From: Aquitalea aquatica
GTDB lineage: Bacteria; Pseudomonadota; Gammaproteobacteria; Burkholderiales; Chromobacteriaceae
DNA: 64,000 bases
Assembly (NCBI RefSeq): GCF_013911085.1
Contig: NZ_JACERN010000039.1
Coordinates: forward strand, 186,001-250,000
Direction of reading: 5' to 3'
Part shown: positions 54,324 through 64,000 of the stretch, in pieces
Layout: each line of letters opens with the position of its first letter
How positions within the stretch are numbered: the first letter of the stretch is position 1
Position numbers and translations under genes: made by a program
Notes under the pieces: generated by a model
The model's input: only the letters and a program-made list of their open reading frames with translations
What the model was told of the DNA's origin: nothing
Database searches by the model: none

Positions 54324-54929
54324 ATGCCAGACGCCGCCATGACCACCATCCAGCCAGTCCTTGCCACGCCCCGCCTGCAGCTGCTGCCCGCGCACATCGG
54401 CCTGGCGCGCGCCATGCTGGATTATCAGGTGCGTAACCGCCAGCACTTTGCCGCCTGGGACCCCAAGCCCGGCGACATGTTCTTTACCGAGCTGTACTGG
54501 ACCATGCAGCTGCGTCAGCAGGCACTCAGCTGGGAGCAGGGCCGTGGTGCACGCTTTTTGCTCACCCAGCCGCAGCAGCCGCAGCAGCCGCAGCAGATCG
54601 TCGGCACGGTCAGCCTCAGCAATATCGTGCGCGGGGTGTTTCAGGCGGCACACCTGGGCTATGGCATCGACCACACCCTGCAAGGCCAGGGACTGATGCA
54701 AGAAGCCGTGGCAGAAGTCATCCGCTTTGCCTTTACCGACTTGCGCCTGCACCGGCTGCAGGCCAATTACCAGCCGGCCAATGCCCGCAGCGCCGCATTG
54801 TTGCAGCGACTGGGCTTTGTCGAAGAAGGGCTGGCGCGCGATTACCTGTATATCAACGGCCAGTGGCGCGACCATGTGCTGACTTCGCTCACTCATGCCG
54901 GTTTCGATCCGCAACAGATGCTGGCCTGA
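54324..54929 (+). CDS. GNAT N-acetyltransferase, RimJ-like
   Basis: A 201-aa acetyltransferase of the RimJ/RimL type, which modify ribosomal proteins or small amines. LATPRLQLLPAHIGLARAML (N-terminus), then LGYGIDHTLQGQGLMQEAVA (acetyl-CoA site) and NARSAALLQRLGFVEEGLAR are conserved. A tract QPQQPQQPQQ sits in a loop between strands and is encoded by a 9-bp CAGCAGCCG repeat. ATG 54324 or 54339 could be the start. The specific substrate is unknown. Confidence 0.82.
   Translation: MPDAAMTTIQPVLATPRLQLLPAHIGLARAMLDYQVRNRQHFAAWDPKPGDMFFTELYWTMQLRQQALSWEQGRGARFLLTQPQQPQQPQQIVGTVSLSNIVRGVFQAAHLGYGIDHTLQGQGLMQEAVAEVIRFAFTDLRLHRLQANYQPANARSAALLQRLGFVEEGLARDYLYINGQWRDHVLTSLTHAGFDPQQMLA
54567..54597 (+). 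repeat. In-frame 9-bp tandem repeat inside the acetyltransferase gene
   Basis: The unit CAGCAGCCG is repeated about three and a half times and encodes Gln-Gln-Pro. Being in frame, copy number changes would only alter loop length. Confidence 0.6.
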
Positions 54930-55086
54930 AACGGCGTGGCGATTGCCAGCCACGACAAAATCATGTTTTCTGCTCAGTGATGCTGCCACCGGGGCGTGGC
55001 GGCGGTGTCGTTCCCATACTCAATGCAGTCTGGTACCCGGCTTTTGTATAGCGGCAAGCCAGACGCCTTATTTCTGCGAGGAAAAC

Positions 55087-56013
55087 ATGGAGCATTTCGA
55101 TCTGCTGGCGGCCGATGGCCACCGCATTCATGGCTGCCGCTGGTTGCCGCCTACCGGGCAGGCGCTGCGCGCCGTGTTGCTGATCGCTCACGGCATGAGC
55201 GAATATGCCGCCCGCTATCAGCCGGTGGCACAGCTACTGGCGGCGCAAGGCATTGCGGTCTACGCCCATGACCATCGCGGCCATGGCCCGCATGCCGCCC
55301 ATCAAGGCTGGTTTGCCGCCGAGCATGGCTGGGACAAGGTGGTGGATGATGTGGAATGCGTGCGCCAGCATGCGGTAGCCCAACATCCGGGTCTGCCCTT
55401 GCTGCTGTTCGGTCACAGCATGGGTTCGTTTATCGCACGCAGTTATTTCCTGCAGTACGGCGACCAACTATCGGGCTTGCTGCTGTCCGCCACCGGCTAT
55501 CGCCAGCGCCCGCTGGCCCGTGTGCTGCGTGCCGTGGCACAGCTGGCTGGACGGCTGGGCGGCATGAATACACCCAGCCGTTTCATGGCCAGGCTGGTGT
55601 TTGGCAGCTTCAATCTGGCTTTTATTCCCGCCCGCACCAGCATGGACTGGCTGTCACGTGATCGCGCGCAGGTGGATGCCTATATTGCCGATCCGCTATG
55701 CGGCTTTGATCCCACTCCCGGCCTATGGGTTGATCTGTTTGGCGGCATCATCGCGCTGGAGCAGGGCGAGGCCGCAGCGGCAGGGCGCTTGCCACGGCAT
55801 TGCCCGGTGTATCTGCTGGCCGGTAGCCGCGACCCGGTCAGCCATGGCCGGCTGGCGCTGGGCCAGCTGGAAATCTGCTACCGCGATGCCGGGCTGATCG
55901 ATATCCACAGCCATGTCTATGCGGGTGGGCGTCACGAAATGCTCAACGAGAGCAATCGGGCCGAGGTATTGCAGGACATCCAGAAGTGGCTGGACCGGGT
56001 GATCAAGCGCTAG
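55087..56013 (+). CDS. Alpha/beta hydrolase, monoacylglycerol lipase-like
   Basis: A 308-aa hydrolase of the serine aminopeptidase S33/monoglyceride lipase group. LLIAHGMSEYAARY is at 31-44, HDHRGHG at 61-67, nucleophile elbow GHSMG at 109-113 (Ser111), acid in AGSRDPVS and histidine in GGRHEMLNE. This is the lysophospholipase/MGL pattern (HGM-E). It is probably cytosolic and acts on lipid esters. GAGG lies before ATG 55087. The gene stands alone. Confidence 0.85.
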   Translation: MEHFDLLAADGHRIHGCRWLPPTGQALRAVLLIAHGMSEYAARYQPVAQLLAAQGIAVYAHDHRGHGPHAAHQGWFAAEHGWDKVVDDVECVRQHAVAQHPGLPLLLFGHSMGSFIARSYFLQYGDQLSGLLLSATGYRQRPLARVLRAVAQLAGRLGGMNTPSRFMARLVFGSFNLAFIPARTSMDWLSRDRAQVDAYIADPLCGFDPTPGLWVDLFGGIIALEQGEAAAAGRLPRHCPVYLLAGSRDPVSHGRLALGQLEICYRDAGLIDIHSHVYAGGRHEMLNESNRAEVLQDIQKWLDRVIKR

Positions 56014-56023
56014 GACTACGGCT

Positions 56024-56392
56024 TCAGACAGGGTGGGCGACATGCCACAGCCAGGCGATCCAGCCGCCCCAGGCCAGCCAGTGGGCCAGTACGATCAGCC
56101 AGAATGCTAGCTGATAGCTACCCTTGCTGGATTTGTGGTGTAGCCAGTATTGGCCCAGCACGCCACCCGGCCAGCCGCCCAGCAGCTCCAGCCAGTGCAA
56201 TAGCTTTTCCGGCGTGCGGCGGCCATGGTGAATAGCCTGGCGCTTGTCCCAAGCGTACACGGCAAAAGTCAGCACGCTCATGCCGAGGTAAAGCAGCAGC
56301 GGCCAGAACAGACTGTGGGTGAGCGCAAAGCTGCCGGCAGCCAGCAAGGGCGGCAGGGCAAGCAGATTGGCGAGCGGGCGGGGCAGGGGCAT
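56024..56392 (-). CDS. DUF1294 membrane protein
   Basis: A 122-aa protein of the DUF1294 family. The signature VYAWDKRQAIHHGRRTPEKL then GGWPGGVLGQYWLHHKSSKG is clear. There are about three membrane segments. In related proteins this domain is often fused to a cold-shock domain; here it is alone. Function unknown. The gene is convergent with the lipase-like gene (10-bp gap) and divergent from fadH. Confidence 0.8.
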   Translation of the reverse strand: MPLPRPLANLLALPPLLAAGSFALTHSLFWPLLLYLGMSVLTFAVYAWDKRQAIHHGRRTPEKLLHWLELLGGWPGGVLGQYWLHHKSSKGSYQLAFWLIVLAHWLAWGGWIAWLWHVAHPV

Positions 56393-56500
56393 GGTTTATC
56401 CGGCAGAAAAACCACAGTGTAAGCAGCCTGGCCGCCCCGGCCAAGCCTGAGCGACCGCGCCAGTGACACGCTGCTGGCAGCCATAGCCTGATTGCCTGCG

Positions 56501-56529
56501 TTGACAACTTACTTACTAGTAAGTATTGT
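56501..56529 (+). promoter_or_regulatory. fadH promoter with a 16-bp palindromic operator in the spacer
   Basis: TTGACA (56501-56506) and TATTGT (56524-56529) are 17 bp apart, and the perfect palindrome TACTTACTAGTAAGTA (56510-56525) fills the spacer. This layout is typical of repression by a TetR-family dimer. The leader to the fadH ATG would be about 90 nt. Confidence 0.7.
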
Positions 56530-56575
56530 CGAGCGAAAATAATCCATGTCATGCCGGCAAGCGACCGGCGACTGA

Positions 56576-58645
<2,070 letters not shown>

Positions 58646-58672
58646 TCAGGCTGTTTGGCGGTATTGGCCATG

Positions 58673-58705
58673 AAAAATCCCCGTAGCGTGCTACGGGGAT
58701 TTTTG
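58673..58705. terminator. Bidirectional terminator between fadH and the TlpA-like gene
   Basis: AAAAATCCCCGTAGC pairs with GCTACGGGGATTTTT around GT; A and T tails serve both convergent genes. Confidence 0.9.
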
Positions 58706-58724
58706 TTGCCGGGGCGTCGTGCGT

Positions 58725-59213
58725 TTACAGGAAATGCCGCAGTGTGTCTTCCAGATTCTTTTCGTTCAGCCGTCCCAGCAGGCTGCCCACCTGTTTGCCA
58801 TTGCGATCCAGAATGATGCTGTAGGGCAGGGCACCCGCCGGGTTGCCCAGTGTGCGCAGCAGGCTCAGGGTATCGCTGTCGCCCAGTACGATGGGGTAGC
58901 TGATTTTCAGTTGGCGGGCGAAGTTATAGGTTTCAGTCTTGTTGTCCAGCGCAATGCCCACTACCTCCACCCCCTTGGGGGCCAGTCGTTCGCGCAGCGC
59001 ATTGAGCATGGGCATTTCTTCGCGGCAGGGGCCGCACCAGGTGGCCCAGAAATTCACCAGCACCACTTTGCCCTGGTAAGCACGCAGTGATACCGAGCTG
59101 CCGGCCTGATCGGTGAAGCGAGTTTGCGCCAGCGTGGGTGCAGCCAGTGCGCTCAGTGGCAGCAGGCAGAACAGGGCGGCCAGCAGGCTGGCGCGCAGGG
59201 AAGTCGGGCTCAT
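58725..59213 (-). CDS. TlpA-family periplasmic thioredoxin-like protein
   Basis: A 162-aa exported protein: a signal peptide (LLAALFCLLPLSALAA) then a thioredoxin fold with WCGPC (Cys60, Cys63) in VLVNFWATWCGPCREEMPML and a cis-Pro in GALPYSIILDRNG. It is a thiol-disulfide oxidoreductase of the TlpA/ResA group, probably reducing periplasmic cysteines, for example in cytochrome c maturation (inference). ATG 59213 has a perfect GGAGG upstream; longer frames start within non-family sequence. Confidence 0.9.
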   Translation of the reverse strand: MSPTSLRASLLAALFCLLPLSALAAPTLAQTRFTDQAGSSVSLRAYQGKVVLVNFWATWCGPCREEMPMLNALRERLAPKGVEVVGIALDNKTETYNFARQLKISYPIVLGDSDTLSLLRTLGNPAGALPYSIILDRNGKQVGSLLGRLNEKNLEDTLRHFL

Positions 59214-59520
59214 GTGGCCTCCATCATGGTGAGTGGCAAGTGGTAAGGGAATTTCACCCGAATGGTTTTGGAGCAGCGGCCTGCGGCCAAGTTTCATGTC
59301 CGGCGGGCAAAATGCCGTCTGCTGCACCAGCAGGCCTCGCATGGCGACTATCTGTGCTGCAAGCTGCATGGTCGCTGCGGTGAGCCACTGCTGGTCAATG
59401 CGGCATTATGCCAAAGCGGATGCGGTGAAGCATTCCTTCATCCTGAAGGCTTGAATTCCCCGGCTGCAACCCCCACCATAGATCAATTCGCTGCAAGTCA
59501 TCCACCGTCTAGGGGAACCC
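59214..59520. other. Divergent intergenic region before gshA
   Basis: 307 bp between the TlpA-like gene and gshA, presumably with both promoters. I see no clear hexamer pair, hairpin or gene. AGGGGA before 59521 is the gshA binding site. Confidence 0.4.
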
Positions 59521-60804
59521 ATGACCGTCCCACATCTGTCCACTGCACTGACCGGCCCCCTGCTGGAACTGGAAAGTCGCATTCTTACCGCCCAGCCCCA
59601 CATCGAGCACTGGTTCCGCAGTCAGTGGCATAACCACGCCGCACCGTTTTACGGCTCGGTCGACTTGCGCAACAGCGGTTTCAAGCTGGCCCCGGTGGAC
59701 ATGAATTTGTTCCCCGGCGGACACAACAATCTCAACCCTGACTTCCTGCCCTTGTCCATCCAGGCGGCGCAGGCTGCGGTGGAAAAAGTCTGCCCGGAAG
59801 CGCGCAGCATCTTGCTGATTCCGGAAAACCATACCCGCAATACCTTTTATCTGCAAAATGTGGCCACGCTGGTACACATTTTCGAGCAGGCCGGCCTCAA
59901 GGTGCGGCTGGGTACGCTGAACCCGGAAATCACCGAAATCACCGAGCTGACCAGCGCTGGCGGCGACATCGTCAAGCTGGAGCCCATCCTGCGCCAGGGC
60001 AACCGCCTGAAGCTGGCTGATGGTTTCAACCCCTGCGTGGTGCTGCTCAACAACGACCTGTCCGGCGGCATTCCCGATATCCTGAAGGATCTGGAGCAGA
60101 ACCTGCTACCGCCGCTGCATGCTGGCTGGGCGGTACGGCGCAAGAGCAACCACTTCACCGCCTACGACCAGGTGGCCGACCAGTTTGCCCAGCTGATTTC
60201 CATCGACCCGTGGATGATCAACCCCTACTTCGTCAACTGTAACGGGCTGGATTTCCATGCGCGGCAGGGCGAGGACGCGCTGGCCGAATCCGTGGCCAGC
60301 ACGCTGGACAAGATCGCCGCCAAATACCGCGAATACGGCATCAAGAACGACCCCTTCGTCATCGTCAAGGCCGATGCCGGCACCTATGGCATGGGCGTGA
60401 TGAGCGTGAAGAGCCCGGAAGAGGTCATCGGCCTCAATCGCAAGGCACGCAACAAGATGTCGGTGGTGAAAGAAGGGCTGGAAGTCTCCGAAGTCATCGT
60501 GCAGGAAGGGGTTTACACTTTCGAAACGGTAGAAGACGCCGTTGCCGAACCGGTGGTGTACATGATGGACCGCTTCGTCACCGGGGGGTTCTACCGCGTG
60601 CATACCGGCCGTGGCATTGACGAAAACCTCAACGCCCCGGGCATGCAGTTTGTACCCTTGTCGTTTGAAACCCCCTGCCTGCCGGACAAGCATGGCTCGC
60701 CGGACTGTGCGCCCAACCGCTTCTACGCCTACGGCGTGATTGCCCGTCTGGCGCTGCTGGCCGCTTCGCTTGAGCTGGAAAACACCGACCCCGAGCGCGA
60801 CTGA
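59521..60804 (+). CDS. gshA: Glutamate-cysteine ligase, ferrooxidans type
   Basis: A 427-aa enzyme that makes gamma-glutamylcysteine, the first step of glutathione synthesis. It belongs to the proteobacterial GshA type first seen in Acidithiobacillus ferrooxidans, not the E. coli type. Visible family segments are GSVDLRNSGFKLAPVDMNLF, FPGGHNNLNPDFLPL, IKNDPFVIVKADAGTYGMGV and VVYMMDRFVTGGFYRVHT. AGGGGA precedes the ATG. gshB lies two genes downstream, so the pathway is clustered here. Confidence 0.93.
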   Translation: MTVPHLSTALTGPLLELESRILTAQPHIEHWFRSQWHNHAAPFYGSVDLRNSGFKLAPVDMNLFPGGHNNLNPDFLPLSIQAAQAAVEKVCPEARSILLIPENHTRNTFYLQNVATLVHIFEQAGLKVRLGTLNPEITEITELTSAGGDIVKLEPILRQGNRLKLADGFNPCVVLLNNDLSGGIPDILKDLEQNLLPPLHAGWAVRRKSNHFTAYDQVADQFAQLISIDPWMINPYFVNCNGLDFHARQGEDALAESVASTLDKIAAKYREYGIKNDPFVIVKADAGTYGMGVMSVKSPEEVIGLNRKARNKMSVVKEGLEVSEVIVQEGVYTFETVEDAVAEPVVYMMDRFVTGGFYRVHTGRGIDENLNAPGMQFVPLSFETPCLPDKHGSPDCAPNRFYAYGVIARLALLAASLELENTDPERD

Positions 60805-60808
60805 GGCC

Positions 60809-61741
60809 ATGCCGACCCTGCGCTGGCTGTGGCTGCTGCTATTACCCGCCGTGGCAACGGCGGCCAGCTTTGATTGCAGCAAGGCGTCAAGTGCCACCGA
60901 GCAGGCCATTTGCAGCCAGCCGGCACTGTCGGCCCTGGACGAGCAAGTGGCTGCTGCCTATCGCCAGCACAATCAGCAAGGCCTGCTGCAAGGCAATCAG
61001 CGCCAGTGGCTGGCCGGACCGCGTGCCGAGTGCAAGGCTGATGCCACCTGCCTGCAAAGCCGTTATCAAGAGCGGCTGCAACAATTGCAGGCAGCGCAGC
61101 TGATCCGCCAGCACATCGACAATGCCGCGCCGGCTTACCGCTTTGACATCAGCCTGCTCAACTGGGGCGAACGCGACTGGGCAGCCGAAGGCCCGGCCAT
61201 CATCAACATCATCGACAAGCGCAGCCAGCGCAGCGTACAGCAGCTGCGGCTGGACAATGTGTATATGGCGCATGGCGACGATGGCAAGCCGCTGGTCAAT
61301 AGCGCGCGGCTGTATGATTTGCAGGGCGTGATCAATGTGGCTGACTTCGACTTCGACGGCCATGCCGATTTCGCGGTGCAGAACGGCAATGACGGCCCCT
61401 ATGGCGGGCCCACCTACAGCGTGTATCTCTACGACACTGCCAGCAAACAGTTTGTCTTGAGTGATGAATTATCGACGTTGACTGGCGAAACGCTGGGCAT
61501 GTTCCAGGTGGATGCTAAACGCAAGCGGCTGAGCACCTTTGCCAAAAGCGGTTGCTGCTACCACGAAACCACTCACTACCAGTTTGATGTCCGCCATCGC
61601 TTGCAGGCGGTGGAGCGGCTGATTGAAGACGCGCAGGACCCGGCCGGCAAACAGGTGCGGGTGACCCGCGAAACCCTGGTCAACGGCCGCTGGAAGACAT
61701 CTACCCGGCGCTATGCGCTGGATGCCTACTATCATCAATGA
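60809..61741 (+). CDS. Secreted protein with LprI-like domain, between gshA and gshB
   Basis: A 310-aa exported protein. After a signal peptide (WLLLLLPAVATAAS) the region about 20-95 has the LprI/DUF1311 cysteine pattern (FDCSKASSATEQAICSQPAL, then GPRAECKADATCLQSRYQER). The C-terminal part includes NVADFDFDGHADFAVQNGND, a calcium-type FG-GAP-like strand, followed by GGPTYSVYLYDTASKQFVLS. This arrangement resembles proteins annotated as XAC2610-related. LprI is known as a lysozyme inhibitor in mycobacteria; its role here is unknown. GAGG precedes ATG 60809, 4 bp after gshA. Confidence 0.7.
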   Translation: MPTLRWLWLLLLPAVATAASFDCSKASSATEQAICSQPALSALDEQVAAAYRQHNQQGLLQGNQRQWLAGPRAECKADATCLQSRYQERLQQLQAAQLIRQHIDNAAPAYRFDISLLNWGERDWAAEGPAIINIIDKRSQRSVQQLRLDNVYMAHGDDGKPLVNSARLYDLQGVINVADFDFDGHADFAVQNGNDGPYGGPTYSVYLYDTASKQFVLSDELSTLTGETLGMFQVDAKRKRLSTFAKSGCCYHETTHYQFDVRHRLQAVERLIEDAQDPAGKQVRVTRETLVNGRWKTSTRRYALDAYYHQ

Positions 61742-61798
61742 ATCCCCTGGCCGCCAGCCGGCCCGCCAGTGCGTGCTGGCGAAACCCTGGAGAGCACT

Positions 61799-62755
61799 AT
61801 GCGTATCCTGTTCATCGCCGATCCGCTGGAACAGTTCAAGATCTACAAGGACACCACCTTTGCCATGATGGAAGAGGCGGCACGACGCGGCCATGCCATC
61901 AGCCATGCGCAGGCGCACCAGTTGTCGGTGGAAGGCGGCCGCCTGCTGGTGGATGCCCGTGGCCTCACCGTCACCGACGAGCGCAAGGGTGACCACCCGG
62001 CCTGGTACAAGCTGGACGACGTACACCGCCAGCCGCTGACCGCCTTCAACGCGGTGGTGATGCGCAAGGACCCGCCGTTCGACATGGAATACCTGTATGC
62101 CTCGCAGCTGTTCACGCTGGCCGAGGCACAGGGCGTCAAGGTATTCACCAGTGGCCAGGCGCTGCGTGACTTCAACGAAAAGCTGGCCATCCTCAACTTC
62201 CCCGAGCTGACCGCCCCCACCATGATCACTGGCGAAACCCCACGGCTGAAGGCCTTTATCCGTCAGCATCTGGACGTGATTCTCAAGCCGCTGGACAGCA
62301 TGGGGGGGGACAGCATTTTCCGGGTAACCCCGAACGATCCCAATCTGTCGGTGATTCTGGAAACCATCACCCTGCGCGGCAAGCGCACCATTATGGCCCA
62401 GCGCTATATCCCGGAAATCCGCGATGGCGACAAGCGCGTGCTGGTGATCGATGGCGTGCCGGTGGATTACTGCCTAGCGCGCATTCCGGCAGCGGGGGAA
62501 ACCCGTGGCAATCTGGCCGCCGGTGGCCGTGGCGAAGCACGTCCGCTGAGTGCACGCGACCGGGAAATCGCCGAAGCAGTCGGCCCGGAGCTGAAAAAGC
62601 GCGGCATCCTCTTGGCCGGGCTGGATGTGATTGGCAATTACCTGACCGAAGTGAATGTCACCAGCCCCACCTGCTTCCGCGAAATCATGGACCAGACCGA
62701 TATCAATGTCGCCGGCCTGTACATCGACGCACTGGAACGCGCCACCGCGCATTGA
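61799..62755 (+). CDS. gshB: Glutathione synthetase
   Basis: A 318-aa ATP-grasp enzyme that joins gamma-glutamylcysteine and glycine. [72 protein letters not shown] and [13 protein letters not shown] are all classic GshB segments. TGGAGAG precedes ATG 61799. It lies 57 bp after the LprI-like gene and probably belongs to the gshA transcript. Confidence 0.97.
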   Translation: MRILFIADPLEQFKIYKDTTFAMMEEAARRGHAISHAQAHQLSVEGGRLLVDARGLTVTDERKGDHPAWYKLDDVHRQPLTAFNAVVMRKDPPFDMEYLYASQLFTLAEAQGVKVFTSGQALRDFNEKLAILNFPELTAPTMITGETPRLKAFIRQHLDVILKPLDSMGGDSIFRVTPNDPNLSVILETITLRGKRTIMAQRYIPEIRDGDKRVLVIDGVPVDYCLARIPAAGETRGNLAAGGRGEARPLSARDREIAEAVGPELKKRGILLAGLDVIGNYLTEVNVTSPTCFREIMDQTDINVAGLYIDALERATAH

Positions 62756-62904
62756 ACCTTGCCATCAGCCTGTCATCTGCCGGCGGCAACATCGCCGCTG
62801 GCGGCAAGGCCAGTTAGCTTGCCCGGCTGGCCGGCAGCGCTTAACATGCCGCTCGCCGGGCCGGCACAATGCCACCCGCCATCCACGCAATCACTGGATC
62901 TGAC

Positions 62905-63291
62905 ATGAGCAAGCATGAGGAAAGCCCGTTCAAGGGCAAGACCGGCGTCCGCCGGCTGATCAACGCCTTCGGTTATTCGCTGGATGGCATCAAGGCGGCC
63001 TACCGCCATGAAGATGCCTTTCGCCAGCTGGCCTTGCTGGCCTGCATCCTGATTCCCTGTGCGCTGTTCCTGGTGCCGGCCAGCCCGCTGGCACGCGCCA
63101 TGCTGGTAGCCAGCTCGCTGGCCACCCTTATCATCGAATTGCTCAATTCCGCCATCGAAGCGGCAGTGGATCACACCTCGCTGGAGCGTCATCCGCTGGC
63201 CAAGCGCGCCAAGGACATGGGTAGTGCGGCCCAGCTGCTGGGCCTGATCAATCTGGCGGCGGTATGGCTGCTGGTGTTGTTCGGGCGCTAG
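62905..63291 (+). CDS. dgkA: Diacylglycerol kinase
   Basis: A 128-aa inner-membrane enzyme that phosphorylates diacylglycerol and recycles lipid released by periplasmic glucan synthesis. It has three membrane helices and the conserved RLINAFGYSLDGIKAAYRHE and LIIELLNSAIEAAVD (Glu78, Asn81, Glu85). Length fits the DgkA family. ATG 62905 with GGAT upstream is chosen. Its 3' end overlaps the convergent membrane protein gene by 44 bp. Confidence 0.95.
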   Translation: MSKHEESPFKGKTGVRRLINAFGYSLDGIKAAYRHEDAFRQLALLACILIPCALFLVPASPLARAMLVASSLATLIIELLNSAIEAAVDHTSLERHPLAKRAKDMGSAAQLLGLINLAAVWLLVLFGR

Positions 63292-64000
63292 ACGGCAGCA
63301 GGCGGCGTGACAGCAGCTGCAGCCCGATTGCGCTCAGGCTGGCCAGCAGGAAGGCCGGATTCTCCTCCATGCGGGGCAGTAGCAGCGCCAGTGCCAGGCA
63401 GAAGCCGGCAAAACCCAGTCGCCCCAGCAGCATGCCACGCAGCAGCGCCTGCACTGCCCTTGCGCCTTGCGTACGCTGGGTGGCCACCGCCATCACCACC
63501 GCCAGCAAGGGAAATACCGCCACCATGCCGCTCCAGCGTGCTCCCATCTGGCTGGCCACCAGGCTTGCCAGCAGCGTCAGCAAGGCTGCCGCCAGCATGC
63601 GCAGCCACAATACTTCCTTGGCCGCGCCAGGTATGCTGCCCGCTCCAGGCTGGGGCAGACAATAACTGTTGATCACGACGGCCAGCCCGGCCACGGCCAG
63701 AGCCAGGGGCAGCGATGGCTTCAGGAGCTGCAGCAGGCAGGCTGCCAGCAACCAAGCGCCTAGTGCGGCAGTCAGCGTCCGCGGCCAGTCATGGCGTGAG
63801 GCACTGCGGGCATAAACCAGATTGAACAATTCGGAAGCGGCAATTGCCGCGATGGCCTGCATGGCAGCGTGGGTGGCAAAGTCGGCGCCATGCTCCTGCA
63901 ACAGCAGCCACAGGATAGGGCCGGCCACCACCGGCAGGCCGGCCATCCAGCCTGCACGTTGTGGCCCGTAATAGCGTGCCACCAGCGCCAGCAGGTAGAG
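63248..64000 (-). CDS. Multi-pass membrane protein, N-terminus beyond window edge
   Basis: 250 codons are visible, with the start beyond the right edge. The protein has seven or eight membrane segments (for example GLPVVAGPILWLLLQEHG and MVAVFPLLAVVMAVATQ). Small-residue and proline-rich loops suggest a transporter or permease-like fold, but I do not recognise a family. The stop codon lies inside the end of dgkA on the opposite strand, an antisense overlap of 44 bp. Confidence 0.6.
   Translation of the reverse strand, partial: LYLLALVARYYGPQRAGWMAGLPVVAGPILWLLLQEHGADFATHAAMQAIAAIAASELFNLVYARSASRHDWPRTLTAALGAWLLAACLLQLLKPSLPLALAVAGLAVVINSYCLPQPGAGSIPGAAKEVLWLRMLAAALLTLLASLVASQMGARWSGMVAVFPLLAVVMAVATQRTQGARAVQALLRGMLLGRLGFAGFCLALALLLPRMEENPAFLLASLSAIGLQLLSRRLLPSSARTTPAAIPPPD

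Noticed and set aside
54567-54597. Short tandem repeat as a CRISPR-like array
   Set aside because: The units are contiguous 9-mers without spacers and lie in frame inside an acetyltransferase gene.

Overview
The window is about 64 kb of high-GC bacterial chromosome. The gene set points to a betaproteobacterium of the order Neisseriales, most likely Chromobacteriaceae (Chromobacterium, Aquitalea, Vogesella and relatives). The clues are methyl-accepting chemotaxis genes, DUF3460 and DUF3422 proteins, a ferrooxidans-type gshA next to gshB, purEK-purC, sbp-cysTWA, and maf (yhdE) next to rng. This placement is inference from gene content. I saw no rRNA, tRNA, CRISPR array, prophage or intact insertion sequence.

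Layout. 1-5.7 kb: a chemoreceptor (cut by the window edge), a DUF2252 protein, an alpha/beta hydrolase, a small secreted protein, a DUF2214-like membrane protein and proA. A dense same-strand cluster of DnaA-box-like 9-mers lies upstream of the hydrolase (3168-3365). 5.8-8.0 kb: a SiaA/SiaB/SiaC-type phosphatase/kinase/partner-switch operon without an adjacent siaD. 8.3-14 kb: prpE, a second chemoreceptor and a DUF3422 protein. 14.2-18.1 kb: the sulfate importer operon sbp-cysT-cysW-cysA. 18.2-20.4 kb: a Pit-type phosphate transporter and a DciA (DUF721) protein.

20.5-27.9 kb is the accessory stretch. It holds three tandem paralogous two-domain fimbrial adhesin-like genes, the first two noticeably AT-richer than the rest, without chaperone or usher. 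Near-copies of one terminator hairpin separate them. A two-gene NitT/TauT-type ABC system (ATPase plus double permease, no binding protein) follows, and its terminator and last codons recur between the adhesin genes.

28.4-36.1 kb: secA, maf, rng, cysE, a DUF1835 protein and a 2OG-Fe(II) oxygenase; a ~160-bp foldback element lies between secA and maf. 36.2-38.7 kb: a lipoprotein, an orphan flgH, a 75-aa glycine-rich protein and a periplasmic binding-like protein. 38.9-45.2 kb: uvrD, a REC-TPR protein, a LytTR regulator and a membrane GGDEF enzyme. 45.3-50.6 kb: DUF3460, an O-methyltransferase, then tolR-tolA-tolB-pal-cpoB without tolQ at its head. 50.7-64 kb: a CPBP protease, purE-purK-purC, an acetyltransferase, a lipase-like hydrolase, DUF1294, fadH with a clear promoter/operator, a TlpA-like thioredoxin, gshA-(LprI-like)-gshB, dgkA and a membrane protein cut by the right edge.

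Themes: sulfur and thiol metabolism (sbp-cysTWA, cysE, gshA, gshB), envelope integrity (Tol-Pal, secA, dgkA) and signalling (two chemoreceptors, SiaABC-like switch, two response regulators, one diguanylate cyclase). The least ordinary pieces are the DnaA-box cluster, the adhesin array with its duplicated terminators, the SiaABC-like module without SiaD, the tolQ-less Tol operon and the fadH operator.
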